Below, piece by piece: positions 22,846 to 34,100 of a DNA stretch of 64,000 nucleotides. The notes beneath the pieces were generated by a model that worked only from the letters and a program-made list of their open reading frames with translations, ran no database searches and was not told the DNA's origin. Position numbers and translations under genes: made by a program. Origin of the DNA: Darksidea phi. Taxonomy: Eukaryota; Ascomycota; Dothideomycetes; Pleosporales; Lentitheciaceae. Within the stretch, counting starts at the first letter, position 1. Every line of letters starts with the position of its first letter. The DNA is taken from positions 62,001 through 126,000 of the forward strand of contig JASJFT010000102.1 of the NCBI GenBank assembly GCA_030770425.1. The letters run 5' to 3'.

Positions 22846-22912
22846 ATTCGATAAACAACCCAATCTTTCGTATATAGAAATTGGAAGAGAGGTTGTTATT
22901 CCTGGTGCACTC

Positions 22913-25900
22913 TCAGGTATCAATAACTTCGCCCTCTTCAGCCTCATCCCCCTTCTTCCTAATGCCCAGCTCCTCCATCTTCGCTTCCATCTGCCTGAGA
23001 TCGATATCGCACAGACTGACATCCGGATGCGTAGTCCCCAGCACAACCCTCATCCCACCCAAAGCCGTTAAACTAATCTTATGTGCCTCCTCGTATTGCC
23101 CTCTCGCCGCCTTGACTCTGCCTAGATGATGCATAGCTTTGTACGTATACGGATGTTCCTCTCCTAGTAGCTTCTTGCGAGAGTCGTATGCGCGTTGAGC
23201 AAGCTGCTCGGACTCTTCCAATACCGGATCTTCAGGACCCGTGGATTGCCGGAGAAGATTTTTAGAGAGGAATAGGAGGGACGTGAGGACATTGTTATGC
23301 TTCTTTCCCATGCTCTTTTCAAGGCCGGCGAGAGCTTCCCGAATGACTTGCTCACCCTGTTTGTGATCGCCTTGGAGGGTGAGAATGTATCCCCAGTGAG
23401 ATACCGGTGGAAGCGTCCAAGGATGATCAGGCCCAAGGACAACATTGCGGCCATCGATAGACGTCCGTGCTGCTTGTGCGGCCTCTTCCAGTTTGCCTTG
23501 GTGCCGTAGAATGACTGCCAAACCCCCGGTGGCATCTAACGTCTGCGGATGCATGTCGCCCTGTACTCGCTTGAAAGTCGCAATCAATCTCTTGCTCCTT
23601 TCCTCGGCCTCATCATATTCGCCTTTGTCGCAGCAGAAGACAGGATAATTACAAAAAGTCGTCAGCGTCTTCCAATGCGTGTCTCCTAGTAGCCGCAGCT
23701 TCGCCGAAAGTGCGTTCTCGTAGTACGGTTCAGCATCAACATAGCGGCCCATCTGGTGGTAGATCCAGCCCATGTCATGGTAGCTATCAGCCGTATCAGG
23801 ATGATCTTCTCCATATATATTGAGTCGGGTGTTCAGCATCTTGGACTTCAAATCCTCTGCTTCGACGAGCTTCCCTTGAATCTCGAGGATGAATCCTAGG
23901 GTACCGGCAATCTCCAAGGTATCTGGGTGCTCTTCGCCTAGAAGCTTCTCGCGTGAGGCTAGTGTGCGCCGAGCGAGGTCTTCGGCTTTGACGAACTGGC
24001 CGAGCTGCCACAACTCGAGAGATAATGACGAAGCTGAACGAAGGGTGTCGACATGTTCTAGTCCCAATAATTCGTTGCGTGCTTCGATGTTCTCTTCGTG
24101 AATCCTAGCGGCTTCTTGGTGCTTTCCTTGCCCGCCGACAACGGTTGCAACAATGTGAGAGGTTGTTAGGGCCTCCACGCTCCTCTTTCCGAAGATCTGT
24201 TCCTTCTTCGTGAGTGTTCGCTGAGCGAGCGCAAGACACTCGTCTTTCTTCGCCTGGTTCCACAATGTCCACGCCAGCTGATCTGTGGCCCGTAGTGTTT
24301 CCGTGTTGTCGGCCCCAACAAGCTCGGTTCGTAGCTTCACGACTTCCTGGATCTTCTCTTCCGCGGCCGCATACTGACCTCTAGCATTCTGGAAGTTCGC
24401 ACAGTTTTGGAGAAGTTTTGCGCGCGCTGCTCTGTCATCAGTACCTGTGGAGTGCTCTAGAACTGTGTCTGCATGAACAATGAGGGCTTTACACTCATCC
24501 CATGTCTTGAAGCTGCCATCAGGGAAGTTGTTCGAGAGCAGAATGAGCGAATCTTTCTGGTACTGGTCCGCCTTGCCGTTCTTCTCAAGCCATTTCCGTA
24601 GACTGAACTGAACCAGCCTGTGCATGGAGAACGTATTTGTCTTTGTATTTTCAATGACCAATGAATATCCCTTGAGAAGCTTGAAAGCATCATTCAGCTT
24701 CAGACTCGGTACCTTGGGTCGATACTTCTTGAGCAGAGAAAGTGGGATTTCCTGACGATTCAGGAAGGCCGTGATGGAGAGGAGATCGTTTGCCAACGGG
24801 CCTGTCGCCGTGTCAGACTTCATCCTCTTGAAGGACATCCATGAGGTTTTGAGAACCGTTTTGGGTCCCTTCGATTCGTCCTCTTCGTCTTCATCCTCCA
24901 GGACGTCCGTACCCTCATCTTCCGTTTGCAAGTCTACAATGCCTTGCTGCAAGAGTTCCATGCGAGTCTCCTCGCTCTCTCGATAATATTCTAGGTACTG
25001 GGCGATCGTGTTTTCAGCTTCGAACATGTATCCCGCCGCCTGTGAAATGGCAAGCGGGATATACGAAAGTTCCTCTAACAGCTGCTCGGCGAGGTGTTCT
25101 TCGCTTTCGTCGTATTGGCCAGCGAGACTGCGTTTGAGGAGCTCCATGCTTTCGGTCTTCGACATCTGATCAAGGCGGACTACCTCTTTCGTGATCTTAA
25201 CGGCCAGAGTCCTATAGCGAGTGGTGAACAGGACGTGCCCATGATCAGTCTTAGGCAGACACGAAAGCAGTTTGAACTGCCTTCCCTATCGATTTAGAGG
25301 TAGTGTTAGTAGAGATCCGATATGTATCGCGCCCTCCAATGTATAAAAAAGATATGAACACTCACCTTGCCGCCATTCTCGTCCAACACGCTCAAATCAT
25401 CCACATTATCAACTACCAACAGCCAATGCCCATTCATTTTATTCCGCAGCCACTCCGCCACCGCAGTTCTTACGTTCGTTTCCGCCGAATGCGGAATCTC
25501 CAGCGTTTCCAAAATCTTGCGGAACCCTTCATCGAGCGTCTGTGCCGTCTGCGCATGTACCCAAAAGACGGAGAACAGCGGAGACGAATTTTTAAACCGG
25601 TACGCGAGTTCAATGGCAACCTGTGTCTTCCCGATCCCCCCAAGCCCATGAAGCACCACGAATGGGGTGTGTTTCGGCCCAAGGAACAACATGTTAATAG
25701 CGTCGATGCAGTCTTTTCTTCCAACGAACGTTTCCTCATTGCGTTCGTGAGGGAGGCTGATGTACGTCCGCGTAGGAACATCTCTACTAGACGCCATACT
25801 CGCCAACGACACACGCTCAATGTCGTGTTTCTTATCGAGTTTGTTCATATAGTGCTTCAGTGCGCTTACGACCTAGGCTAGTTAGTACGTTGTAGGTAGG

Positions 25901-27180
25901 CAGTATGGCGTCAGTGGCGCAACATCTAACTTACCTTTCGGTAGCCCGGGTCCTGCGCGCCTTTGTATTGGATCATTGTGCGGTGATCGCCGTCGATGAC
26001 TTCGTGCATCTGCAGCTCGGAAACTTCGTCGATTCTTGACGAGTATTCTTCTACAATCTTAGAACACACAATTAGCGTGCATTTAGCACCCGTCAGATGC
26101 GGATTGAGATACCTTGCCGAATGTGCTGTTGATCGATCTGCCTTCCGAAAAGGTATGTACGTAAAAGTCGCCCGCTCTCAATAACTTCAGGAAATCCGCA
26201 TGAATGATATCTAGAATTTCCGAGTCGAGTTTGAGGCTAGAAACAAGATGCTGGGCAGTATCTAGCTTCGCCATTGACACGACTTGCGTTGCTATTTCGC
26301 CCAAGCGAGCTTTTCGCGCGCCTTTGTGCGGAGTGCCGAAGAAGATGATGACCTTCGTGAGCCTTGCCAGTTTCTGCAGCTCGGGATTGTTCGCTGTTTT
26401 GGACTCCCAGAGTGCCTCCAAATGTTAGCTCGGGTGACAAGAAGACGGATGTTACTTACCCTCTTGGAAAGCACGCCTCCAAGACTGTGTGCGCAAAGGA
26501 TGGTGGGCGTCTAGGACTTGTAAGCGTATGCAAATTTCGTCGCTGCATCTAAGCATACCACATCATCTAGCTCTTTGTTGAGGGTCATGTGAAGATCATG
26601 AGCATGTTGTGTGAACGTTAATTTCGCTCTTTGCCCGGTCGTTGACATGGTTGCGACTTTCGAATCATAGCCGAAAGTATATATCCTCGCATTCGGGAAG
26701 TCTTGTGGAAGCAAATCTTGGGGCCAGTACACGCTTTTTTTGTTCGTCGAAAGGGTCGGAGTAGGTGCTATTTCCGGCTCCATCGCCAAAGGCTTTTCCA
26801 AGATCTGGCTAGGCGATACTGGCCCCTCAGTCGAGATAACGGAAGGAGCAATAGAGTTGCTACGATCAGCGAGGCTGACTGGAGTTCCTGTATTGGAACG
26901 TTTCAAGAACCTGCTCCAGCCAGTAGTTGAGTTTTTACGACCAGTAGATGAAGTGTCTGCGGAAGAGCGCCTGCCTGCAAGATCGCTGCCTGCGGTGCTG
27001 TACTCCGTCGACCATGTTCTTCGAGGATGTCCACCCAGGCCATGGATGAAAACAATGCTGTAAGCTATTAGATTGTTGAAAAGTGCTTTTTAATTGTGCG
27101 TACTTGACTTTGGGTGGCTCTCCAGTAATACTGTTACCATCATAAAGCTGCGTGAGTCCCTTCTTGTGAACCTGCGCCAT
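22913..27180 (-). CDS. NLR-like STAND protein: SesB-like hydrolase, NB-ARC, TPR repeats
   Basis: Seven exons (27180-27104, 27057-26559, 26510-26460, 26415-26113, 26057-25935, 25872-25366, 25285-22913) give 1310 aa. Residues about 25-330 are an alpha/beta-hydrolase: IVFIHGLGGHPRRTW, nucleophile elbow AHSLGG (Ser about 201), IIFFGTPHKG and a late DGDHRTM with the catalytic His. This is the SesB/lipase-like domain found at the head of fungal NLRs. The NB-ARC follows with P-loop GLGGIGKTQ (about 427-434), Walker B WLLVVDNVDD, sensor VLFTTRYR and GLPL-like YIPLAISQAA. From about residue 760 there are some 10-11 TPRs of 42 aa (for example LGEEHPDTLEIAGTLGFILE), ending in an acidic tail. Unlike the NLR at 442-3363, these repeats are strongly diverged. 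The expected role is sensing of non-self; its trigger is unknown. Confidence 0.92.
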
Positions 27181-28929
27181 ATCCACAAAAGCGTTATACT
27201 ATTGCGAAGAGTGAATTAAAAGTCCGAATTCATGTGCGAAGAAACATCAAAAGCAGCAAAAGCGAAAAGAATATACACTTTAACGAAAGTGAAGTGTGGA
27301 TACTCTTCCAGATCTCACCGGTTGCAAGGTGCGGGGTGGCCCCTCAGCCCCCCTAGATCTTATGCAGCCACAGGATTGGAGTTGAAATCTTCGCATGGGT
27401 ATTATGCAGTAAAATTGGGTGGACGAATAATTCTAGTCGAAGTCATCTTGGCTGAGACCATCGGGCCAATCAGATCTCAGAGCGAAATTTAGTTGCATGT
27501 TCTCGTAGCCCGCATTCCATTCCGTTTGCGTATTCCGTGCTGAAGCTGGTCATGGGTCGTCCTAACGGGCGTAGTCGATAGACACTGTGGCAATTCGTCG
27601 TGGCGGTGCTGGGCACGTGGCGACGATCATGAGCGGTCAAGAACCGGTCCGTTGATGTAGCAAATCATAAATTCTTTCTTTCCCAGCTACAATATTCTAC
27701 ATGCACCCGTGGGAACGGGCTTATCAGTAGGCAACAGTGACGTTAGCATGCACCTTTCGCTATCCACTTGCGATTGTTGAGGAAGCAAAGATTGCGCATG
27801 ACGAGTTAAGCTGTATCCGTAACCTAAAAAGCAGGGCCACAAGGTTAGCATAGTTCAAGGCAAAGAAAGGAGAGAAGCATAGAGTCATCTTCTGCATAGT
27901 AGACGCTGAAATAATACCTAGAGATTGTCAAAGCATTCGGCATCGGATCGTTATTTGGGTATCTTTTCGCACCTCCGCGATGGAGAGAGTTAAATTATCG
28001 GCCTGCTTTAGCTTGCCGCTTCTGTTCCTACTCTTATATGACCTTGTTCTATGAATTTGGTCGCAGCCTGGAAGATGTCGGCCATTCGAAGTCTCGTCAT
28101 GACCTGCCTTCTTTTTAGCTGCCATCACGCCTGCTTCGTCCCTTTCACTTACCATTGGGAGCCGCCGTCTCACCGATGCGCTGACTGTGACCTTGTTTTC
28201 GACATTTGATAGATCCCTATGCCTAAGAACGGGAGTAGAGTTAGCAGGATGTCTTGATACCCCAAAGCTTCTCGAGCAATAAATCCTCGTGCTTTTGCCG
28301 GAACGGAGAGGAAGGTTTTAGACCGGCGAGCCTGCGTGCCAATTGTCGTACACTTCCACATAGCCCGTTATATTTCCGATAATCTCTGGCTTCCGTATCG
28401 CGTATCTTCGTACGATTGCAGCATCGCGGTGGTTGTTCCCGCTCTTATAGGTTGGGGAGTCGACTCTATAAGGCGAACGTACGGTTAGCAGGTTCCCTCA
28501 ACTGACGGCATTCGGGCTTGCCTTACTCTTCTAATAACTTCTGCTCATGATAATTGAGTTTCCGAATCATTGCCAATGACACAACATGCCCTTCGCCATC
28601 CTAAGATCCGGAAGATACGCCCCTCCCAGCAACACCAACCCTCTCCGTACATGGTACCGGCTAACCAGCGTATTTCCACCCGGAAGTTGCAAATCGGTAT
28701 TTGCCAGCAAACACTCCTGCCAGATGTACAGCCGTTGGAACTACTCTCGTTGCAGGATACCGTGCATGGCGTTGCGCGTGGGCCAGTCGACGAAGGAGAG
28801 CACGTTCTGCCACCCCGATGTGTGCATTTGGGGCTCTTGGGTGTTGCGTTGTGCGCCACTTTGAATTCACGCCCGTACGTGCTGTCCATTGAGTCGAGGC
28901 CTGACCAAACAATGGCCCGTGTTGCCTAA
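27181..28929. other. Intergenic region upstream of the second NLR-like gene
   Basis: About 1.7 kb with no confident gene. Short open frames at 28170-28361 (-), 27928-28173 (-) and 28545-28889 (both strands) have no recognisable motifs. The first few hundred bases should hold the promoter of the NLR-like gene starting at 27180. Confidence 0.4.
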
Positions 28930-29065
28930 GGTAAACGCGGTTCATGCAGGCTACGTAGATTGTCGTTTCTTCAGAATCATTTTGGTCGATATATATCGCA
29001 TCGCACTGTTGTTTTGTTAGCACAGGATTGCTTACAACAAAGCCTTGCGGTACACAGCCAAACAC
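28930..29065 (-). pseudogene. Possible HET-domain remnant
   Basis: The minus strand reads CDAIYIDQNDSEETTIYVAC followed by MNRVYLRQ. This resembles the core HET signature (W-x-DAICI(N/D)Q-x-D-x-x-E-x-x-x-Q-V-x-x-M-x-x-I-Y). It follows an intron-like stretch with donor GTAAGC, CTAAC and acceptor CAACAG. No other HET blocks were found nearby in a compatible frame, so at most a fragment survives. The assignment rests on one motif. Confidence 0.35.
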
Positions 29066-29204
29066 AAGGCTTCCTGCGATAGACCGAAGTAGATAATAAG
29101 ACGTGTGGCCTTCCTATAGTTCTTGGTACGCATTCTCAGCGTTAGGTACTTGTCGCCTGGAAGTTCGTACCATAGTACGTCGCAAGAAAAAAAGCTCTTA
29201 GTTC

Positions 29205-29489
29205 ATGGCGCACGCTTCCTGGGATACTTGCCAAACCTACGCCAACCCGACTGCGCTACTGCACTCTAAACACCAAAGTTCAAGATCATATATTGCAATG
29301 GATAGTATATCGTGTAGGCCGAAAATTCCTGTGAAGCTTGCTAGATCCGCGTCAAATTGGGCATCGAGGGGACTCGGAGTCTTTGTGATAAAGATTGATC
29401 TAGCGACGCTAGCTGATGCGGCACTTCGTTCGGAGTCTCACAACGAAAAGTATCAGATGCGACTAGAAGATCTAATGCCATCTATTTAG
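29205..29489 (+). CDS. Short unassigned open frame, possible gene fragment
   Basis: An open frame of 94 codons preceded by an in-frame TAG. Its composition looks protein-like (ASWDTCQTYANPTALL, ASRGLGVFVIKIDLATLADA, EKYQMRLEDLMPSI), with ordered alternation of hydrophobic and charged residues. I do not recognise a family. It could be the C-terminal exon or remnant of a larger gene whose upstream part is lost. Confidence 0.35.
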   Translation: MAHASWDTCQTYANPTALLHSKHQSSRSYIAMDSISCRPKIPVKLARSASNWASRGLGVFVIKIDLATLADAALRSESHNEKYQMRLEDLMPSI

Positions 29490-29564
29490 GAGATGTTCCA
29501 AACCTAGCGAGCTAAATACGCCTATATGGTGTGCTCAGATGGTGATATGTACATGCCCACTCTT

Positions 29565-30535
29565 CTATTTGTTCCTTCCTAGTCGCTCTTCGTAATCGTC
29601 CACGAGCTCGTACGCTGGTCTGAATTTAGGAGTATTCGTCCCGTTGATGGTAGGACCGTTCGATGCGTCGCTGTTAGGGGGATGACTTGACTGCTGTCGC
29701 GCAAGTGCGGGGTTCGGATTTGTGTCGTCGGTACCGCCTAGTGAGGTGTATCCAGCATCGTAAAGTTTGCAATAGGGGATGTTGAGGTGCCGGATGAACT
29801 AGACAGAGTCAGCAAGCCGCTTCATTCCAACCTGATATTCGGGGCACCCACCGTCCAGATATCTACATAGTGCCAGTCTATAACAGGATGTATGCGCATG
29901 AACTTGGGCCAGCCGTGGTCTGTGGGGTCAAAATGTGTGAGATACTCGCCATGTGGGTCCGTCCGCCGCGTTCCGACGAAGATGGCTTTGACGGAGGGGG
30001 TATCACGGAGGTAGTCGGCAAACGCGGCCTTCATCGGCTTCGCGTATTCCAGCAGTTGGAGCGAGTATGTCTTGACACTCTTCTCGACAAAGTCTTCTAC
30101 CTCCTGGAAGGGATGCGGCGCCTGTATGTAAACGCACTTGATGGCGGTCTCGGGGTGCTCGTTGGGGTTGGCGGGGGTGAGGTCTTTCTTGTGGAGGGCG
30201 CAGAGGTAGAGAATGAGGAGTACGAGACAATCTTTTCCGCCATTGTATGCAAGAGAGAGTTCCGATAGTCTATTGCGCGCTTTAGCTTCGGCTCGGTCCC
30301 AGGCTACCATATGCTCCTACTTGTAGTCTTCCAGTGCCTCTCCTATTACATCAAGCGAGATGCGCGTCTGCTCCTGCAAGCTCCTCAGCCTCTCCGATAC
30401 ATCTTCTTCCCTCAGAAACGCATCAATCCGGTCGTTTATCCTTGCGCATAACTCGGGGAAGGGTAGCGGGGCATCGGAGACGAGGGGCGAGGCAGGCACT
30501 TCAACGTCGCGGGCAGAGGCGTCTCCAGCGGTCAT
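29565..30535 (-). CDS. FAD1: FAD synthetase (FMN adenylyltransferase)
   Basis: Exons 30535-30321, 30269-29852 and 29798-29565 give 288 aa. The first 48-51 bp intron contains an in-frame TAG and its removal joins ALEDYK to LSELSLAYNGGKDCLVLLIL. The PAPS-reductase-like core is clear: SYNGGKD-type ATP loop, IFVGTRRTDPHGEYL, and IHPVIDWHYVDIW running across the second intron into FIRHLNIPYCKLYDAGYTSL with GGTDDTNPNPAL. The enzyme transfers AMP from ATP to FMN to make FAD in the cytosol. An in-frame ATG 14 codons upstream (30577) could be an alternative start; 30535 was preferred because the longer leader is Cys-rich and unlike the family. It is transcribed divergently from MET5. Confidence 0.93.
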
Positions 30536-31109
30536 GGCGCACCGGCAGCAGACTCGGCATGAGACGCAGGATGGCAATGGTGTGATGTGGCGATTGGCGG
30601 GCTGGTGGCTTTCAGGACATCGTGCAGGGTACCGAGAGCGTTGCTAGGCGGCGCGGGCGAGGTCGAGGTGCAAGGTGGAGCGTCGGCTAAGCCTTATCGA
30701 TATCGGCACTTCGTTCCACAACAGGAAGCGGCGGGGACAAACTGCCCGCTCAGGCTTCATGCATTCCAGTTTGACAAATACACTACCTACTTACTACTTC
30801 TTCGAAATCACCATACATTTACACGAGCTCTCCGCGTTGTTCCCAGGTGGTGACTGAACACAAAGCGGAAAGCGTAGCTAGACAGAGCTATCATGACAAA
30901 ATGCTCCATTTTAACTGGACTCCGACTTCGCGCCGAACGACGATGGCGCCATATCGCCCTAGTCTGATTGGGGGAAACCAACCACGCATACCAAAGAAAA
31001 AGTATTGCCGCTGCCGATGGTTATTACCAGATGCCGACGGTGCTTCTACTGCTTCTTCTCTACGCTCGCTCGTCACTCTTCTTCCCTCCATAGCCACTGA
31101 CCTGCAGCT
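30536..31109. promoter_or_regulatory. Shared divergent promoter region of FAD1 and MET5
   Basis: 574 bp lie between the two start codons, so both promoters must fit here. An open frame reading through 30847-31410 overlaps MET5 exon 1 and intron 1 and is not considered real. No specific regulator site could be assigned with confidence. Confidence 0.5.
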
Positions 31110-34100
31110 ATGGGCTCTATCACGACCGCTGGAGAAGCTGGTATGTCCCCGCAATGCCCCTCAACTACCCCGGATTCGATCCATATCAAGCTTCAACTCG
31201 CCATGTAAATTACAAATCCCCATGCTGACCCAAGTTTTTCTGTCTTGTAGTGGCGCGCATCGCCCATCTTGCCAGCGATGCTATCATTTCCGTTCAGCCC
31301 TCCCTTGCGAGCCATTCAGAGTTCTCCGAGACGCTCCGCCAGCTCGAGAAGAACAAGGCGCCGAGCATCGTTGCAGAGCAACAGCCAGAGGTAATGAGTC
31401 CTCCACGTGATTAATTCAAGTTTTGAAGCTCATGTGTATACATAGATTATTGCTGTACAAGAGAATGCGGATCCGCTCCTCTCTTGCTTTACCCCGATCC
31501 GCGCCGGCAAACTCACTTCCGTAACCACCACCTCGTCGATCCTTGTAAAGTCGATACCCCACCTCTACAAGCTCTCGCAATATCCTGTCGTCATTCACGT
31601 ATCGGTGCAGCCCGCGGGCTTCCCCGATTTCTCCGATATCACGTCCATCAGGCAGTGCGGAGCTACATTTCTGCAGTCGGAGACGTTACAGCAGGCGCAG
31701 GATATTGCATTGACTGCCCATGCTTTAGCCATCAAGTCTGGAAAAAGTGTGATACACTTTTTTGACCCTGGGTCGAGTGCATTCGACAAGAAGATTCCGT
31801 ACGAGAGTGGCGAACTGGTTGGAAGCATAATAGATCTGGACGCTGCCGCCACCTTCAAGAGCTTGAAATCAGACGAGACCTCACTGTACGCCGACGATGG
31901 ACGTAGCGCGACTCTTTCGGTTGCACGCAGTCAAATGTCTGCTATCCATGGCGCTCCAATTGCACCCCTAAGCTCGACCGACAACGGACGGTCACTCCCA
32001 GTGTCAGAGAGGAACAGCACGAGGCAGGACTCCTCATCAGATTCATCACGTCGTGAATCGAGTACTGCAAGCGGCGCATCTTTATCTTCGGCTACAACCG
32101 TGGAGTCATTGGCTTCGAAGCCCGTTTCATCAGAAGACATCTACCGCTTCGCGTCTCAGATCTGGGCCAACATCAAGGATGCTACCGGTCGATCTTACGA
32201 TGCTTTCGAGTACACTGGTGATGCGAAAGCGGAGGCTGCCATCTTCCTCTTTGGTGCAGATACCGCCACGTTCGCAGCGGAAATTGATACTGTTGACGAC
32301 GATACCTACAGCAATGCAGGCATCATCACAGTCAGGCTCTACCGGCCCTGGCTGGGTGCTTCTCTTGCACCCATGCTCCCACAGTCAATCAAGCGGATAG
32401 CTGTCCTAGAGCAGGTTCGACGAAAGACGACGCGGTGGGGACCTTTACTGCTTGACTTGTTGATGTCTGTGAAGTCGAGTGGAGGTGTTTCTCCCATGAT
32501 CGTGGGCTATCAGCTGGGTTATATCAATGAGAAAACAGTCCGACAAGCGCTACGAGGCGTGTTCCAGAACCTTCTAAGCGAAACGCCAGTACAGAACCTC
32601 CAAATCGGTAACTTGGACGGACCGACACCCCAGGACTTGAAGCTTGAGCAACCTGCTTTGGAGAACGCGTACGTTAAAATCTTGAACCAAGTGTTCGGCG
32701 ACAAGCTCCTCATTGCAAATCAGTTAGGCAAACAGCATGCTGGCGTCTCCAACCAGATTTCGTCCAGCCCGGAATACGGTTTCGGTTCTTTGATCGCACG
32801 CAAGGAGCACCGCAAGCGCTTCATAGATGAGGTCCGAGCTGCTTCCAAGAGTAATGAATTTGCTACCAAAGTTCCTCCAGAGTGGTTAGGCAAGTGGGCG
32901 CTGGATGCTGAAGACAGCAACAAGGCGAATGTGTTGGCTCCCCAAGTTATTGCCCGGCTTAGCAACGATGGATCTGCTGCGGCTACTGAGCTGCTCTCTT
33001 CCAAAGGTCTGTTCTACAGGGAGTCACCGTGGTTGATCGGATCAGACGCATGGGCTTACGACCTCGGGAATTCTGGTGTCCACCACGTACTTGCTTCTGG
33101 TGAGAACATCAACATGCTCATCATTGACTCTCAGCCATACTCGGAGCGAACGGCTGCTGATGCCGCAAGAAGGAAGAAGGACATTGGTCTCTATGCCATG
33201 AACTTCGGTAATGCGTACGTGGCGTCGGTCGCAGTCTACAGCTCCTACACTCAGGTCTTAGAGGCCATGATCGAGGCCGACAAGTTTGATGGTCCCTCGG
33301 TTGTTCTCGCTTACCTGCCCTATGAGAAGGAGGATGACACCCCTCTCACAGTTCTCCAAGAGACGAAGAAAGCTGTCGATGTGGGTTACTGGCCACTATA
33401 CAGGTGGAATCCGCATGGTGACGAGAAGGGTGAACCCAACTTCCAGCTCGACTCTACCCGCATCAAAAATGAGCTAGCAGAGTTCCTCAAACGCGACAAC
33501 TACCTGTCCCAGCTGATGAAGAGACATCCTGAGTTCTCTTCAAATCTCTCAGGATCGTATGGCACGGAGGTGAGGCAACTGCAAAAGAGGAAGGCCAAGG
33601 ATGCATACAGCAAGCTCCTCGATGGTCTTGCCGGCGACCCTCTAACCATCCTTTTTGCTTCCGACAACGGTAATGCTGAAAATCTATCTAAGCGTTTGGC
33701 CAGGCGTGGCAAGGCTCGTGGCCTTAAAACCATTTGCATGGCTATGGATGATTACCCGATCGAAGATTTCTCTGGCGAGCAAAACGTCGTCCTCGTCACC
33801 AGTGTCGCCGGTCAGGGGGAGCTACCTCAGAACGGTCGAGCATTCTGGGAGGCCGTCAAGAATTCCACAGATTTGGATTTGGCCACCGTCAATTTCGCTG
33901 TCTTCGGCCTTGGCGATAGCCATTACTGGCCACGCAAGGAGGACAAGATATATTACAACAAGCCTGCTAAGGACCTCCACGCTCGGCTACTCACCCTTGG
34001 TGGTACGCCCTTGACAGATGTTGGCCTTGGAGACGACCAGGACCCAGATGCCTATCAAACAGCGTATAGCGAGTGGGAGCCTAAGTTGTGGCAGGCCCTT

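Noticed and set aside
25303..25881. 192-codon open frame on the plus strand
   Set aside because: It is antisense to the NB-ARC exon of the second NLR-like gene, whose motifs and splice sites are unambiguous.
27232..27492. 86-codon plus-strand open frame upstream of the second NLR
   Set aside because: It lies in the probable promoter of that gene and shows no protein features.
28545..28929. Overlapping open frames on both strands
   Set aside because: Several frames are open at once with no motif in any, as expected for non-coding GC-rich DNA.
30269..30321. In-frame TAG early in FAD synthetase, looking like a nonsense mutation
   Set aside because: A GTAGGA...AATAG intron of about 51 bp removes it and joins ALEDYK to LSELSLAYNGGKD in the expected phase.
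30847..31410. 187-codon open frame on the plus strand
   Set aside because: It overlaps MET5 exons 1-2 in another frame, has no family features, and conflicts with the well-supported MET5 start.
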